DNA from: Micromonospora mirobrigensis
Lineage (GTDB): Bacteria; Actinomycetota; Actinomycetes; Mycobacteriales; Micromonosporaceae
Assembly (NCBI RefSeq): GCF_900091555.1
Contig: NZ_FMCX01000012.1
Location: forward strand, 42,142-106,141
Direction: 5' to 3'
Length of the DNA stretch: 64,000 bases
The notes beneath the pieces are model-generated. The model worked only from the letters and a program-made list of their open reading frames with translations, was not told the DNA's origin and searched no databases. The stretch's first letter is position 1, and each line of letters begins with the position of its first letter. Made by a program: the position numbers and the translations under genes. Below, in pieces: positions 44,809-52,633 of the stretch.

Positions 44809-46462
44809 GTGCGGCCGGCACCACGTCCTCGGCCGGCCCGGGGGCGGCCGGGGTGCGGCGGCGGCCCAGCCGACGGGTGACCGCGGCCAGCAGCGGCGCC
44901 ACGTCCCGCCGGTCCACCAGCCAGGCGACGGCGAGGAACACGACCGCGACCACGACCCCGGACAGCATGCCCTGAAGCAGGGCCCCGCCGGTCGTCGGGG
45001 GGCCGCCGCCGGCCACCAGGCGGGCGACGCCGACCCCGGCCAGCGCGGCCGGCACGCCCGCCGCCAGGCCGGCCATACCCGCCCGACCGACGCCGGCCAG
45101 CGCGCCCGCCCCGGCCGAGCTGCGCACCGCGACCAGCAGCAGGGCGCCCAGCACCAGCATGCCGCCGGAGGTCGCCAGGGTCACCGCGGGCACCCGGTCC
45201 TCGATCGGCAGGAGCTGGCCGAGGAGCACGACCAGCAGCGGCACCGTGAGCCAACCCAAGGCCGTGGCGACGGTCGCCGCCCGGGTGGCGCCCCGGGCGT
45301 ACAGGGCACGGGTCAGCACCGCGAACAGGCCGTAGCCGACCAGCCCGGGCGCGAACCCGGCGATGGCCGCGGCGGCCGTGCCGGCGGCGGCCGGCGGGAA
45401 GAAGAAGTGCCCGACCGGGCCGGCCGTACCGACCAGCGCGGCGGCGCCCAGCAGGCTGAACAGGACCACCCCGCGGACCGCGGGGGCCAGGGTCTCCCGG
45501 TAGGCCCGCTCGTCGCCGGCCGCGCGGGCGGCGGCCAGCGTCGGGTACGCGGCCACGGCCAACGGCACCGCCAGCACCGCCCAGGGCAGGAAGTAGACGG
45601 TCTGCGCCAGGTTGTAGACGCCGGGGTTCGACCTCGGCCCGTAGCTGACCTGGTTGAGGCTGACCATGAGGGCGACCTGCTGGGCGGCGACCGTGACCAC
45701 CCCGGCCACGGCCAGCCCACCCACCCGGGCCCGGGCCTGCGCGGGGAACCCGTAGCCGGGGCGCAGCCGCAGGCCGAGCCGGCGCAGCGGGATCAGCAGG
45801 GACAGCGTCAGCACCACCACGCCGACGGTGGTGCCGGCGGCGAGCAGGGTCTCCCCGGTCCGGCTCACCGCGCCGACGGTGGCCAGCCGTCCCTCGGCGG
45901 CGGTGAACGCCAGGTAGACCACGACGACCGTGAGACTGGACAGCAGCGGCGCGATCACCGGCCAGGCGAACCGGCGGTGCGCCTGGAGCACCCCGGTGAG
46001 CACGATCCCGATCCCGTACAGCGGCAGCTGCGGAGCGAACCACCAGAGCATGCGTACGCCCGCCGCGTGCTGCTCGTCGGTGAGGCCGCCGCCCTGCAAC
46101 GAGATCAGCGGCCCGGCGAGCAGCGCCACCAGCACGGCCAGCGGGACCAGCAGGCTGAGCGTCCAGGTCAGCAGCGCGCCGGTGGTGGCGGCGACCGACC
46201 GGCGGTCGCCGGCCTCCACCGCCCCGGCCAGCAGGGGTACGACGAGGCTCGCCAACGCCCCGCCGGCGACGATCTCGAAGATGAAGTTCGGCAGGTTGTT
46301 GGCGATGACGTAGGTGCCGCCGAGGTCCGACGGGCCCAGCGTCCAGGTGAACGCGATGGTCCGGCCGAAGCCGGCGAGCCGGCTGAGCACGGTGAGCGCG
46401 GCGATGAGGGCGGCCGCTCCGGCGACCCGGCCGGCGCCGGCGAGGGGGGCCGGTTTCGTCAC
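44783..46462 (-). CDS. MurJ/MviN-like lipid II flippase family protein
   Basis: 559 residues, 13-14 membrane segments. N-terminal ALIAALTVLSRLAGFGRTIA is the MurJ signature region, then YVIANNLPNFIFEIVAGGAL and ALASLVVPLLAGAV. It probably moves a lipid-linked precursor across the membrane. Actinobacteria usually carry a separate essential MurJ near the origin, so this could be a paralogue for another polymer; that is inference. GTG 46462 lies 1 base after the stop of the MraY-like gene. The C-terminal RSRTEGDR comes from the repeat. Confidence 0.85.
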   Translation of the reverse strand: MTKPAPLAGAGRVAGAAALIAALTVLSRLAGFGRTIAFTWTLGPSDLGGTYVIANNLPNFIFEIVAGGALASLVVPLLAGAVEAGDRRSVAATTGALLTWTLSLLVPLAVLVALLAGPLISLQGGGLTDEQHAAGVRMLWWFAPQLPLYGIGIVLTGVLQAHRRFAWPVIAPLLSSLTVVVVYLAFTAAEGRLATVGAVSRTGETLLAAGTTVGVVVLTLSLLIPLRRLGLRLRPGYGFPAQARARVGGLAVAGVVTVAAQQVALMVSLNQVSYGPRSNPGVYNLAQTVYFLPWAVLAVPLAVAAYPTLAAARAAGDERAYRETLAPAVRGVVLFSLLGAAALVGTAGPVGHFFFPPAAAGTAAAAIAGFAPGLVGYGLFAVLTRALYARGATRAATVATALGWLTVPLLVVLLGQLLPIEDRVPAVTLATSGGMLVLGALLLVAVRSSAGAGALAGVGRAGMAGLAAGVPAALAGVGVARLVAGGGPPTTGGALLQGMLSGVVVAVVFLAVAWLVDRRDVAPLLAAVTRRLGRRRTPAAPGPAEDVVPAARSRTEGDR

Positions 46463-46463
46463 G

Positions 46464-47330
46464 TCAGTCGCGGCGACGGCCCAGCGCGTCGAGCTCCCGC
46501 AGCACCGGGGTCCGCTGGATCACCTGGGTGAAGCTGACCTTCTCGCTGGCGGCGGTGAGCCCGGCCAGCACGGCGAGCGCACCGGCGCGGCCGAGCGGCC
46601 CGGTGCGGGCGGCCAGCGCGACGCCGAGCAGCGCGCCGAGCGCGTTGGCCCCGCTGTCGCCGAGCATCACCGTCTCGTCGAGGTCGTCGCCGAGCAGGCC
46701 GGCGGCGGCGCCGGCGGCACCGGCGGCGATCCCGCCGTACGGGCCGGTGGCGAGCGGGGCGGCCAGCAGCAGGCCCGACTTCGCCGCCCGGCCGGGCCGC
46801 AGGTCGAGCAGGTTGAGCAGGTTCGCGGTGCCGGCCACCACGCCGGCGCCGAGCAGCACGTCGACGACGCGGCCGGGGCCGGTCTGCGTCCGCCGGCGGG
46901 GGTGTGCGGCGACCCGGGGATCCGCGGCGAGCAGCGCCGCCGCGCCCAGGCCGGCGACCCCCACCCCGACGATCTTGACCAGCCCCGCGGTGACCCGGCC
47001 CTCACGCAGCGCCGCCAGGTGACCGGCGAAGCCCTTGGCGGCCTTCTGCTCGGGCCGGGCGCCCACCACGTCGTCGTAGAGCCCGACCGCGCCCGAGCCC
47101 ACCCCGGCGACCAGCGCCGCGAACCCGGCCGGCCCGCTGCCCGCGGCGAGCGCACCGGCGGTGGCGGCGCCGGCGGCCAGCGCCGGCCCGGCCGCCAGGG
47201 TGACCGTCCGGCCGCGGAAGTTCGTCCGCTCCAGGGCGGGCGCCACCGGGGCGGTACGCACCTCACGCAGGACGTAGCGGGCGGCCAGCGCCCCGGCTCC
47301 GGCGGCCAGCAGCCGACCCCACCTGCTCAC
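46464..47330 (-). CDS. MraY/WecA-like glycosyl-1-phosphate transferase
   Basis: 288 residues, many membrane segments. Family motifs: GAVGLYDDVVGARPEQKAAK (DD Mg site), NLLNLLDLRPGRAAKSGLLL, and ETVMLGDSGANALGALLGVA. It would move a sugar phosphate from a UDP-sugar to polyprenyl phosphate. GTG 47330 follows GGAGGG. Beside a MurJ-like flippase and a GT4 enzyme it suggests a small polymer-assembly set. Shorter than MraY (about 360), so check for missing residues before assigning. Confidence 0.8.
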   Translation of the reverse strand: MSRWGRLLAAGAGALAARYVLREVRTAPVAPALERTNFRGRTVTLAAGPALAAGAATAGALAAGSGPAGFAALVAGVGSGAVGLYDDVVGARPEQKAAKGFAGHLAALREGRVTAGLVKIVGVGVAGLGAAALLAADPRVAAHPRRRTQTGPGRVVDVLLGAGVVAGTANLLNLLDLRPGRAAKSGLLLAAPLATGPYGGIAAGAAGAAAGLLGDDLDETVMLGDSGANALGALLGVALAARTGPLGRAGALAVLAGLTAASEKVSFTQVIQRTPVLRELDALGRRRD

Positions 47331-47394
47331 GCGAGCCCTCCGATCCGCCACCGGACGCACGCCGCGGCGCGGCGCGGACCGGACAGTCGTTCGT

Positions 47395-48333
47395 TCACTG
47401 GGGCAGTTTAGGCAACAGCGACGCCGCGTTTCCGCCCACGCCGTACTGGCCGGCCTTCTTCTCGTCGATCTGCTGCACCAGGGCGAGGGTGGTGACCAGT
47501 TGGCCCTGGATGGTGTTGGCGTTGTCGACGGTGGAGATGGTCTGGGCGAGCACCGGGTCACCGCGGACCACGGAGACCACGTTGCCCCCCTCGGAGCCGT
47601 TGCCGCCGATCACGATCGCGCCGGTCCGGTCGAACTGCTCGGCGACCTTCACCACCGACTCGTCCTTCTTGACCGAGTCCTTGTCGGTGTACGGCTGCCC
47701 GGTGATCAGCACGACCGCCTCGGCGGAGCGGTTGATCCGCTCCTCGGTGCTCAGGTAGCCGGCGTTGGAGTAGGAGGCGAGCACCGCCCGCCGGTCGGCG
47801 TCGCTGACCGGGGCGGCGCCCTGGGCCCGGTCGAGCAGGACGCTGGCCAGCAGGGCGCTGGACGTCTCCACGCCGTGCCCGTTGCCGGGCAGCCCGGAGG
47901 CGGGGGCGGTCGGCCGGGCGGCGGTGACCGCCAGCTCCATCAGGTTGCTGTTGCTGTCCGGGTTGATGAACTTGTCCTGAAGGTCGACCCGGCCGGTCAC
48001 GTCGGCGCCCGCCAGGTCCAGCATCTTCAGCACGCCCTCGGTGTAGTCCCGCCCGCTGGGCAGGTCCAGCACCAGCACCCGCTTGCCGGCCAGCTTGCCG
48101 GGCAGGACGGTCTGGGCGATCTCGGCCGCGAAGTCCTCCTCCATGTCCAGTTCCTTCTGGAGGCTGTTGACCGACTGGCGCATCTGCTGGTTGTCCTTGC
48201 GCAGCGCGCTGACGTTCTCCTTGAGCGAGTCGGCGACCGGGCCGTTGAGGGCGGCGGTGCCGACCACCAGGCCGATGGCCAACGCCAGGAAGACCGCGGT
48301 CAGGGACACCACGTGGTACCGGAAGTTGATCAC
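47395..48333 (-). CDS. MctB/SteB-like envelope protein (copper transporter MctB family)
   Basis: 312 residues. It starts MINFRYHVVSLTAVFLALAI with one membrane anchor (GLVVGTAAL), then a coiled coil (SALRKDNQQMRQSVNSLQKE) and an external domain. This is the Rv1698 family, known as MctB (copper export) in M. tuberculosis and as SteB, partner of SteA in septation, in corynebacteria. It lies 28 bases after the SteA-like gene. Confidence 0.9.
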   Translation of the reverse strand: MINFRYHVVSLTAVFLALAIGLVVGTAALNGPVADSLKENVSALRKDNQQMRQSVNSLQKELDMEEDFAAEIAQTVLPGKLAGKRVLVLDLPSGRDYTEGVLKMLDLAGADVTGRVDLQDKFINPDSNSNLMELAVTAARPTAPASGLPGNGHGVETSSALLASVLLDRAQGAAPVSDADRRAVLASYSNAGYLSTEERINRSAEAVVLITGQPYTDKDSVKKDESVVKVAEQFDRTGAIVIGGNGSEGGNVVSVVRGDPVLAQTISTVDNANTIQGQLVTTLALVQQIDEKKAGQYGVGGNAASLLPKLPQ

Positions 48334-48361
48334 GCTTGCAGCCTCTTGATCGGTGGGGGAG

Positions 48362-49540
48362 CTAGAAGAGCTGGCCGAGCTGGAACACGAAATTGTCCCA
48401 CCACTCCGACACCACGCCCAAATACGCCTTGCCGACGGTGGAGACCGCCACCGCGGAGGCCATCGCGGCGATCGCGGAGAGGACCAGCAGCAGCAGTGAC
48501 GAGCCGGAGATGCTCTGCCGGTAGAGCCGGCTGACGCCCTTGGCGTCGACGAGCTTGCCGCCCACCTTGAGCCGGGTGAGGAACGTCGAGGCCATGCCGC
48601 CGCGCCCCTTGTCGAGGAACTCGACCAGGGTGGCGTGGGTGCCGACCGCGACCAGCAGCGAGGCGCCCTTCTCGTCGGCCAGCAGCATCGCCAGGTCCTC
48701 GCTGGTGGCCGCCGCCGGGAAGGTGAGCGCCGGCACGCCGAGCCCGTTGACCCGGGCCAGCCCGGGCGCCCGGCCGTCCGGGTACGCGTGCACGATCACC
48801 TCGGCGCCGCAGCGCAGCACGTCGTCGGTGACCGAGTCCATGTCACCGATGATCATGTCGGGGGTGTAGCCCGCCTCGACCAGCGCGTCGGCGCCGCCGT
48901 CCACCCCGATCAGCACCGGCTTGAACTCGCGGATGTACGGCCGCAGCACGTCCAGGTCGGCCTTGTAGTCGTAGCCGCGGACCACGATCAGGCAGTGCCG
49001 ACCCTGCATCCGGGTCTGGATGTCCGGTACGCCCACCCCGTCGAGCAGCAGGTCACGTTCCTGCTTGAGGTAGTCCATGGTGTTGGCGGCGAACGCCTCC
49101 AACTGCACCGAGAGCCCCTCCCGGGCGTCGGCCATCGCCTTGGCGACCGTCTCGGCGTCCTGGAGGGCGCCGTGCGCCACCGGCTCGTCGCCGACGTACA
49201 CGGTGTTGCCCTCGATCCGCACCTGGTCGCCCTCGCGGACCTGCTCGAAGACCCCCTCGCCGAGGTCGTCCAGGAGCGGGATGCCGGCGGCGACCAGCAC
49301 CTCCGGGCCGAGGTTCGGGTAGCGGCCGGAGACCGACGGCTTGGCGTTGAGCACCGCGGCGACCCCGACGGCGACCAGCGAGTCGGCCGCCACCCGGTCC
49401 AGGTCGACGTGGTCGATCACCGCGATGTCACCGGGTCTGAGCCGCCCGACCAGGCGTTTGGTCCGACGGTCGAGGCGTGCGGTGCCGACGACCCGGCCCG
49501 CTTCCGCGTTTCGGGTTCGGCGCAACGTGGGTAGACGCAT
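48362..49540 (-). CDS. steA: SteA-like septation protein
   Basis: 392 residues. LDRRTKRLVGRLRPGDIAVI and VLIGVDGGADALVEAGYTPD, MIIGDMDSVTDDVL resemble the thiamin-pyrophosphokinase-like fold of Rv1697/SteA; a C-terminal membrane helix (LLLLVLSAIAAMASAVAV) and tail WWDNFVFQLGQLF follow. SteA acts with SteB in cell separation. ATG 49540 is supported by AGGATGG; the open frame goes on upstream without a good site. Confidence 0.88.
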   Translation of the reverse strand: MRLPTLRRTRNAEAGRVVGTARLDRRTKRLVGRLRPGDIAVIDHVDLDRVAADSLVAVGVAAVLNAKPSVSGRYPNLGPEVLVAAGIPLLDDLGEGVFEQVREGDQVRIEGNTVYVGDEPVAHGALQDAETVAKAMADAREGLSVQLEAFAANTMDYLKQERDLLLDGVGVPDIQTRMQGRHCLIVVRGYDYKADLDVLRPYIREFKPVLIGVDGGADALVEAGYTPDMIIGDMDSVTDDVLRCGAEVIVHAYPDGRAPGLARVNGLGVPALTFPAAATSEDLAMLLADEKGASLLVAVGTHATLVEFLDKGRGGMASTFLTRLKVGGKLVDAKGVSRLYRQSISGSSLLLLVLSAIAAMASAVAVSTVGKAYLGVVSEWWDNFVFQLGQLF

Positions 49541-49660
49541 CGTGACCATCCTGGCATGTGAGGCAGGCATCATCTGTCGCGACATGCCTGAGCAGGGCCG
49601 CCTACCCAGGGAAGCACACTCGGACACGGGCCCGGTGTGCTTGCGCTCACAAAGCGGGCC

Positions 49661-51418
49661 TCACGGTCGCCTTTCCTTCGCCGCCACGGCCAGCAACTCC
49701 TCCGCATGCGCGATACCCAGATCGGAGTCCGGCAAACCCGCCAGCATCCGGGCCAGCTCCCGGGCCCGCTCGGTGTCCTCCACCACCCGCACCCCGCTGG
49801 TGGTCACCGCTCCCCCGGTGTCCTTCGCAACCACCAGGTGCCGGTCGGCGAAGGCGGCCACCTGCGGCAGGTGCGTCACCACCAGCACCTGGTGGCTGCG
49901 GGCCAACCGGGCCAGCCGGCGGCCGATCTCCACCGCCGCCTGCCCGCCGACCCCGGCGTCGACCTCGTCGAAGACCAGCGTGGGCGGGCCGCCGGAGCCG
50001 GCGAAGACCACCTCGATGGCGAGCATCACCCGGGACAGCTCACCGCCGGAGGCGCCCCGCTGCAACGGCAGCGACGGCGCGCCCGGGTGGGCCAGCAGGC
50101 GCAGCTCCACCTCGTCGCCGCCGTCCGGCCCGACGCCCACCTCGACGCCGTTGACCGGCAGGCTCGGCTCGGCCTTCCCCGCCGAGCGGGGCAGCACCGC
50201 CACCTCGATCCGGGCGTGCGGCATGGCCAGCCCGGCCAGCTCCACGGTGACCTGGTCGGCGAAGCGGACCGCGGCCTCCTGCCGGGACGTCGACACCCGG
50301 CCGGCCAGGTCGGTCACCTCGGCGGCCAGCCGCCGACCCTCCCGGTCCAGCTCGTCGAGCAGGTCGTCGGAGGTGTCCAGGTCCGACAGGCGCTCGCGGG
50401 CCCGGTCGGCCCAGGCGATCACCCCGTCGACGTCGTCGGCGTACTTGCGGGTCAGCGCGCGCAACGCGGCCCGGCGCTCGTAGACCGTCTGCAACCGGGC
50501 CGGGTCGGCGTCCAGCGCCGCCAGGTAGCTCGACAGCTCGGCGGAGACGTCGGCGACCAGCGTGGCGGCCTCCTCCAGCCGGCCGGCCAGGTCACCCAGG
50601 GCCGGGTCGGTGCCGGCCTGCGCCTCCAGGGTGCGCCGCGCGGTGCCCAGCAGCACGGTGGCGTCCGGGGTGTCGTCGGTCGCCTCCACCCCGCCGGCCA
50701 CGCACTGCTGGGCCAGCTGTGCGGCGGTGCGCAGCCCCTCGGCGTGCTCCAGGCGCTGCGCCTCGGTCTTGAGCTCGTCGTCCTCGCCGGGCTGCGGGTC
50801 GACCCGGGTGATCTCGTCCAGCCCGAGGCGCAGCAGGTCGGCCTCCTGGTTGCGCGCCCGGGCGTTGCTCCGCCGGTCGGCCAGGTCGTCGACCACCGCC
50901 CGCCAGCGGGTGTACGCCTCGCGCAGCGCGTCGAGCAGCTTCTCGTGCTCCGGCCCCGCGAAGCGGTCCAGTGCGGCCCGCTGCTCGGCCGGCCGCAGCA
51001 GCCGCAGCTGGTCGGACTGGCCGTGCACCGCCACCACCTGCTCGCCGACCTCACCGAGCATGGCCACCGGCATCGACCGGCCGCCCAGGTGCGCCCGGGA
51101 CCGACCCTCCACGGTGACCGTGCGGCTCAGCAGGACCGAACCGTCCTCGTCCGGCTCGCCACCGGCGTCGACGATCCGGGCGTGCACGGTCGCGGCGACC
51201 CGCCCGGCCAGCCGCAGCCGCCCCTCGACCACCGCCCGCCCCGGCTGCGCGCGGACCCTCCCCGCGTCGGCGCGGCCTCCGAAGAGCAGGCCCAGGCCGG
51301 TGACCACCATGGTCTTGCCCGCGCCCGTCTCGCCGGTGATGACGTTCATCCCGCCGGCCAGCGGGAGGGTGGTGTCCTCGATGACGCCCAGTCCGGTGAT
51401 GCGCAGCTCTTCCAGCAC
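49661..51418 (-). CDS. recN: DNA repair protein RecN
   Basis: 585 residues of an SMC-like ATPase: Walker A NVITGETGAGKTMVVTGLGL, coiled coil of about 350 residues, signature RGASGGELSRVMLAIEVV, Walker B PTLVFDEVDAGVGGQAAVEI, and His-loop VLVVTHLPQVAAFADRH. It acts in double-strand break repair. GTG 51418 begins LEELRITGLGVIEDTTLPL, the exact family N-terminus. There is no ribosome site; a -10 TACTGT lies 8 bases upstream, so the mRNA may be leaderless. Confidence 0.95.
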   Translation of the reverse strand: MLEELRITGLGVIEDTTLPLAGGMNVITGETGAGKTMVVTGLGLLFGGRADAGRVRAQPGRAVVEGRLRLAGRVAATVHARIVDAGGEPDEDGSVLLSRTVTVEGRSRAHLGGRSMPVAMLGEVGEQVVAVHGQSDQLRLLRPAEQRAALDRFAGPEHEKLLDALREAYTRWRAVVDDLADRRSNARARNQEADLLRLGLDEITRVDPQPGEDDELKTEAQRLEHAEGLRTAAQLAQQCVAGGVEATDDTPDATVLLGTARRTLEAQAGTDPALGDLAGRLEEAATLVADVSAELSSYLAALDADPARLQTVYERRAALRALTRKYADDVDGVIAWADRARERLSDLDTSDDLLDELDREGRRLAAEVTDLAGRVSTSRQEAAVRFADQVTVELAGLAMPHARIEVAVLPRSAGKAEPSLPVNGVEVGVGPDGGDEVELRLLAHPGAPSLPLQRGASGGELSRVMLAIEVVFAGSGGPPTLVFDEVDAGVGGQAAVEIGRRLARLARSHQVLVVTHLPQVAAFADRHLVVAKDTGGAVTTSGVRVVEDTERARELARMLAGLPDSDLGIAHAEELLAVAAKERRP

Positions 51419-51426
51419 AGCAACCG

Positions 51427-51448
51427 ACAGTAGACGCGCCGTGTGACA
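51427..51448 (-). promoter_or_regulatory. recN promoter resembling the RecA-NDp/PafBC damage motif
   Basis: On the minus strand TGTCA (51448-51444), nine bases, then TCTACTGT (51434-51427). The mycobacterial DNA-damage motif recalled from the literature is TTGTCAGTGGCTGTCTCTAG-like, with the same 9-base gap between TGTCA and TCTA. The -10 TACTGT is 8 bases from the recN GTG. Confidence 0.55.
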
Positions 51449-51485
51449 GTTGACCAGCCGGCGCGGGCGGCGCGGCGGCCCCACG

Positions 51486-51491
51486 TAGCAT
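51486..51491 (+). promoter_or_regulatory. -10 element of the divergent regulator gene
   Basis: TAGCAT, 8 bases before GTG 51500, so the transcript may begin at the start codon (leaderless). No good -35 at the expected distance; TTGACC at 51450-51455 is too far. Confidence 0.4.
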
Positions 51492-51499
51492 CACCGGCC

Positions 51500-52498
51500 G
51501 TGGACGCGACCGGCGATGGGCGGCAGGTGCTGGGGATTCTGGGCCTCGACGAGGACGAGGAGCAGGTCTACCGGGTGTTGCTGCGGCTGTCCACCGCACG
51601 GCCCGCCGAGCTCACCGCGCGGCTGCCGCTGGACGCCGACCGGCTGGGGCGGGCGCTGAGCGGGCTGCGGGAGCGGGGCCTGGTCGCGCCGAACGGCACG
51701 GCCCCGGACGCCCCGCTGCGCCCGCTGCCCCCGGACGTCGCCCTCGGCGACGAGCTGCTGCGCCACCAGCGGTCGCTGGAGTCGGCCCGGCGCCGGGTCG
51801 CGCAACTCACCGAGGAGTACCGGGCGGGCGTACGACGGCACGACGCCGACCACCTGGTGGAGATCATCACCGGGGCGGACGCCCTGCGGGCGCGGCTGCG
51901 CCGGATGCAGGACGAGGCCCGCGTCGAGGTGCTCTGGTTCTGCCGCGCCAACCCGCTGGCCATGTCCGGCCCGGAGAACCTCGAGGAGTTCCCCGCCCTG
52001 GCCCGCGGGGTCAGCTACCGGGCGATCTACGAGCGGGACCTGCTGGCCGAGCCGGCGGCGCTGGCCGACGTGGAGAAGGCGGTCCGCAGCGGCGAGCAGG
52101 CCCGGGTCACCGACCTGCTGCCGGTACGGCTCGCGGTGGCCGACCGGGCAACCGCGATCTGCCCGCTGGTGCCGGACCGGGCCAGCGGCGAGCCGACCGC
52201 CGCGGTGATCGGCCGCAGCCAGCTCCTCGACGCCCTGCTCGCCCTCTTCGACAGCCACTGGAACGCCGCCACCCCGCTGCTGCCCGGCGTCGGACCCACC
52301 GTCGACGGCGGTCCCAGCGCCGACGAGCGGCGGCTGCTGTCGCTCTTCGTGGCCGGGGTGCCGGACAAGTCCATCGCCTCGCAGCTCGGCGTGAGCCGCC
52401 GCACCATCCAACGGCGGCTCGCCGACCTGATGACCCTGGCCGGGGTGGACACCCGGCCGGGGCTGGCCTACCAGGCCGCCCGCCGCGGCTGGCTGTAG
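51500..52498 (+). CDS. TrmB/LuxR-type helix-turn-helix regulator
   Basis: 332 residues. N-terminal TrmB-like winged helix (LGLDEDEEQVYRVLLRLSTA; ALSGLRERGLVAP), a central domain with ARVEVLWFCRANPLAM and VSYRAIYERDLL, and a C-terminal LuxR-like helix-turn-helix (ERRLLSLFVAGVPDKSIASQ, LGVSRRTIQRRLADLM). This double-HTH layout is common in Streptomyces-like genomes; targets are unknown. GTG 51500 is preferred to ATG 51443 because the -10 lies between them. Confidence 0.8.
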   Translation: MDATGDGRQVLGILGLDEDEEQVYRVLLRLSTARPAELTARLPLDADRLGRALSGLRERGLVAPNGTAPDAPLRPLPPDVALGDELLRHQRSLESARRRVAQLTEEYRAGVRRHDADHLVEIITGADALRARLRRMQDEARVEVLWFCRANPLAMSGPENLEEFPALARGVSYRAIYERDLLAEPAALADVEKAVRSGEQARVTDLLPVRLAVADRATAICPLVPDRASGEPTAAVIGRSQLLDALLALFDSHWNAATPLLPGVGPTVDGGPSADERRLLSLFVAGVPDKSIASQLGVSRRTIQRRLADLMTLAGVDTRPGLAYQAARRGWL

Positions 52499-52499
52499 G

Positions 52500-52541
52500 C
52501 CCGGCCCGGTGCCGCCCACCCGAAGGGCGCACCGGGCCGGG
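52500..52541 (+). terminator. Hairpin terminator between regulator and subtilase genes
   Basis: Perfect 13-bp stem CCCGGCCCGGTGC (52500-52512) with GCACCGGGCCGGG (52529-52541), immediately after the regulator stop; it can also serve the convergent subtilase gene. Confidence 0.82.
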
Positions 52542-52633
52542 TGAGCCGCCGCGGCCCCCACCACCCCCTGGCGGGAACCGCGGCGACCCGACCGGACGCC
52601 CGCGCGGAGGGGGGGTTCCGCGCTGGCGCCGGC

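Noticed and set aside
49564..49590. Inverted repeat CAGGCAT...ATGCCTG with inner TGTCGCGACA between recN and steA
   Set aside because: Could be a weak terminator or operator, but the stem is only 7 bp and does not match a known box; not called.
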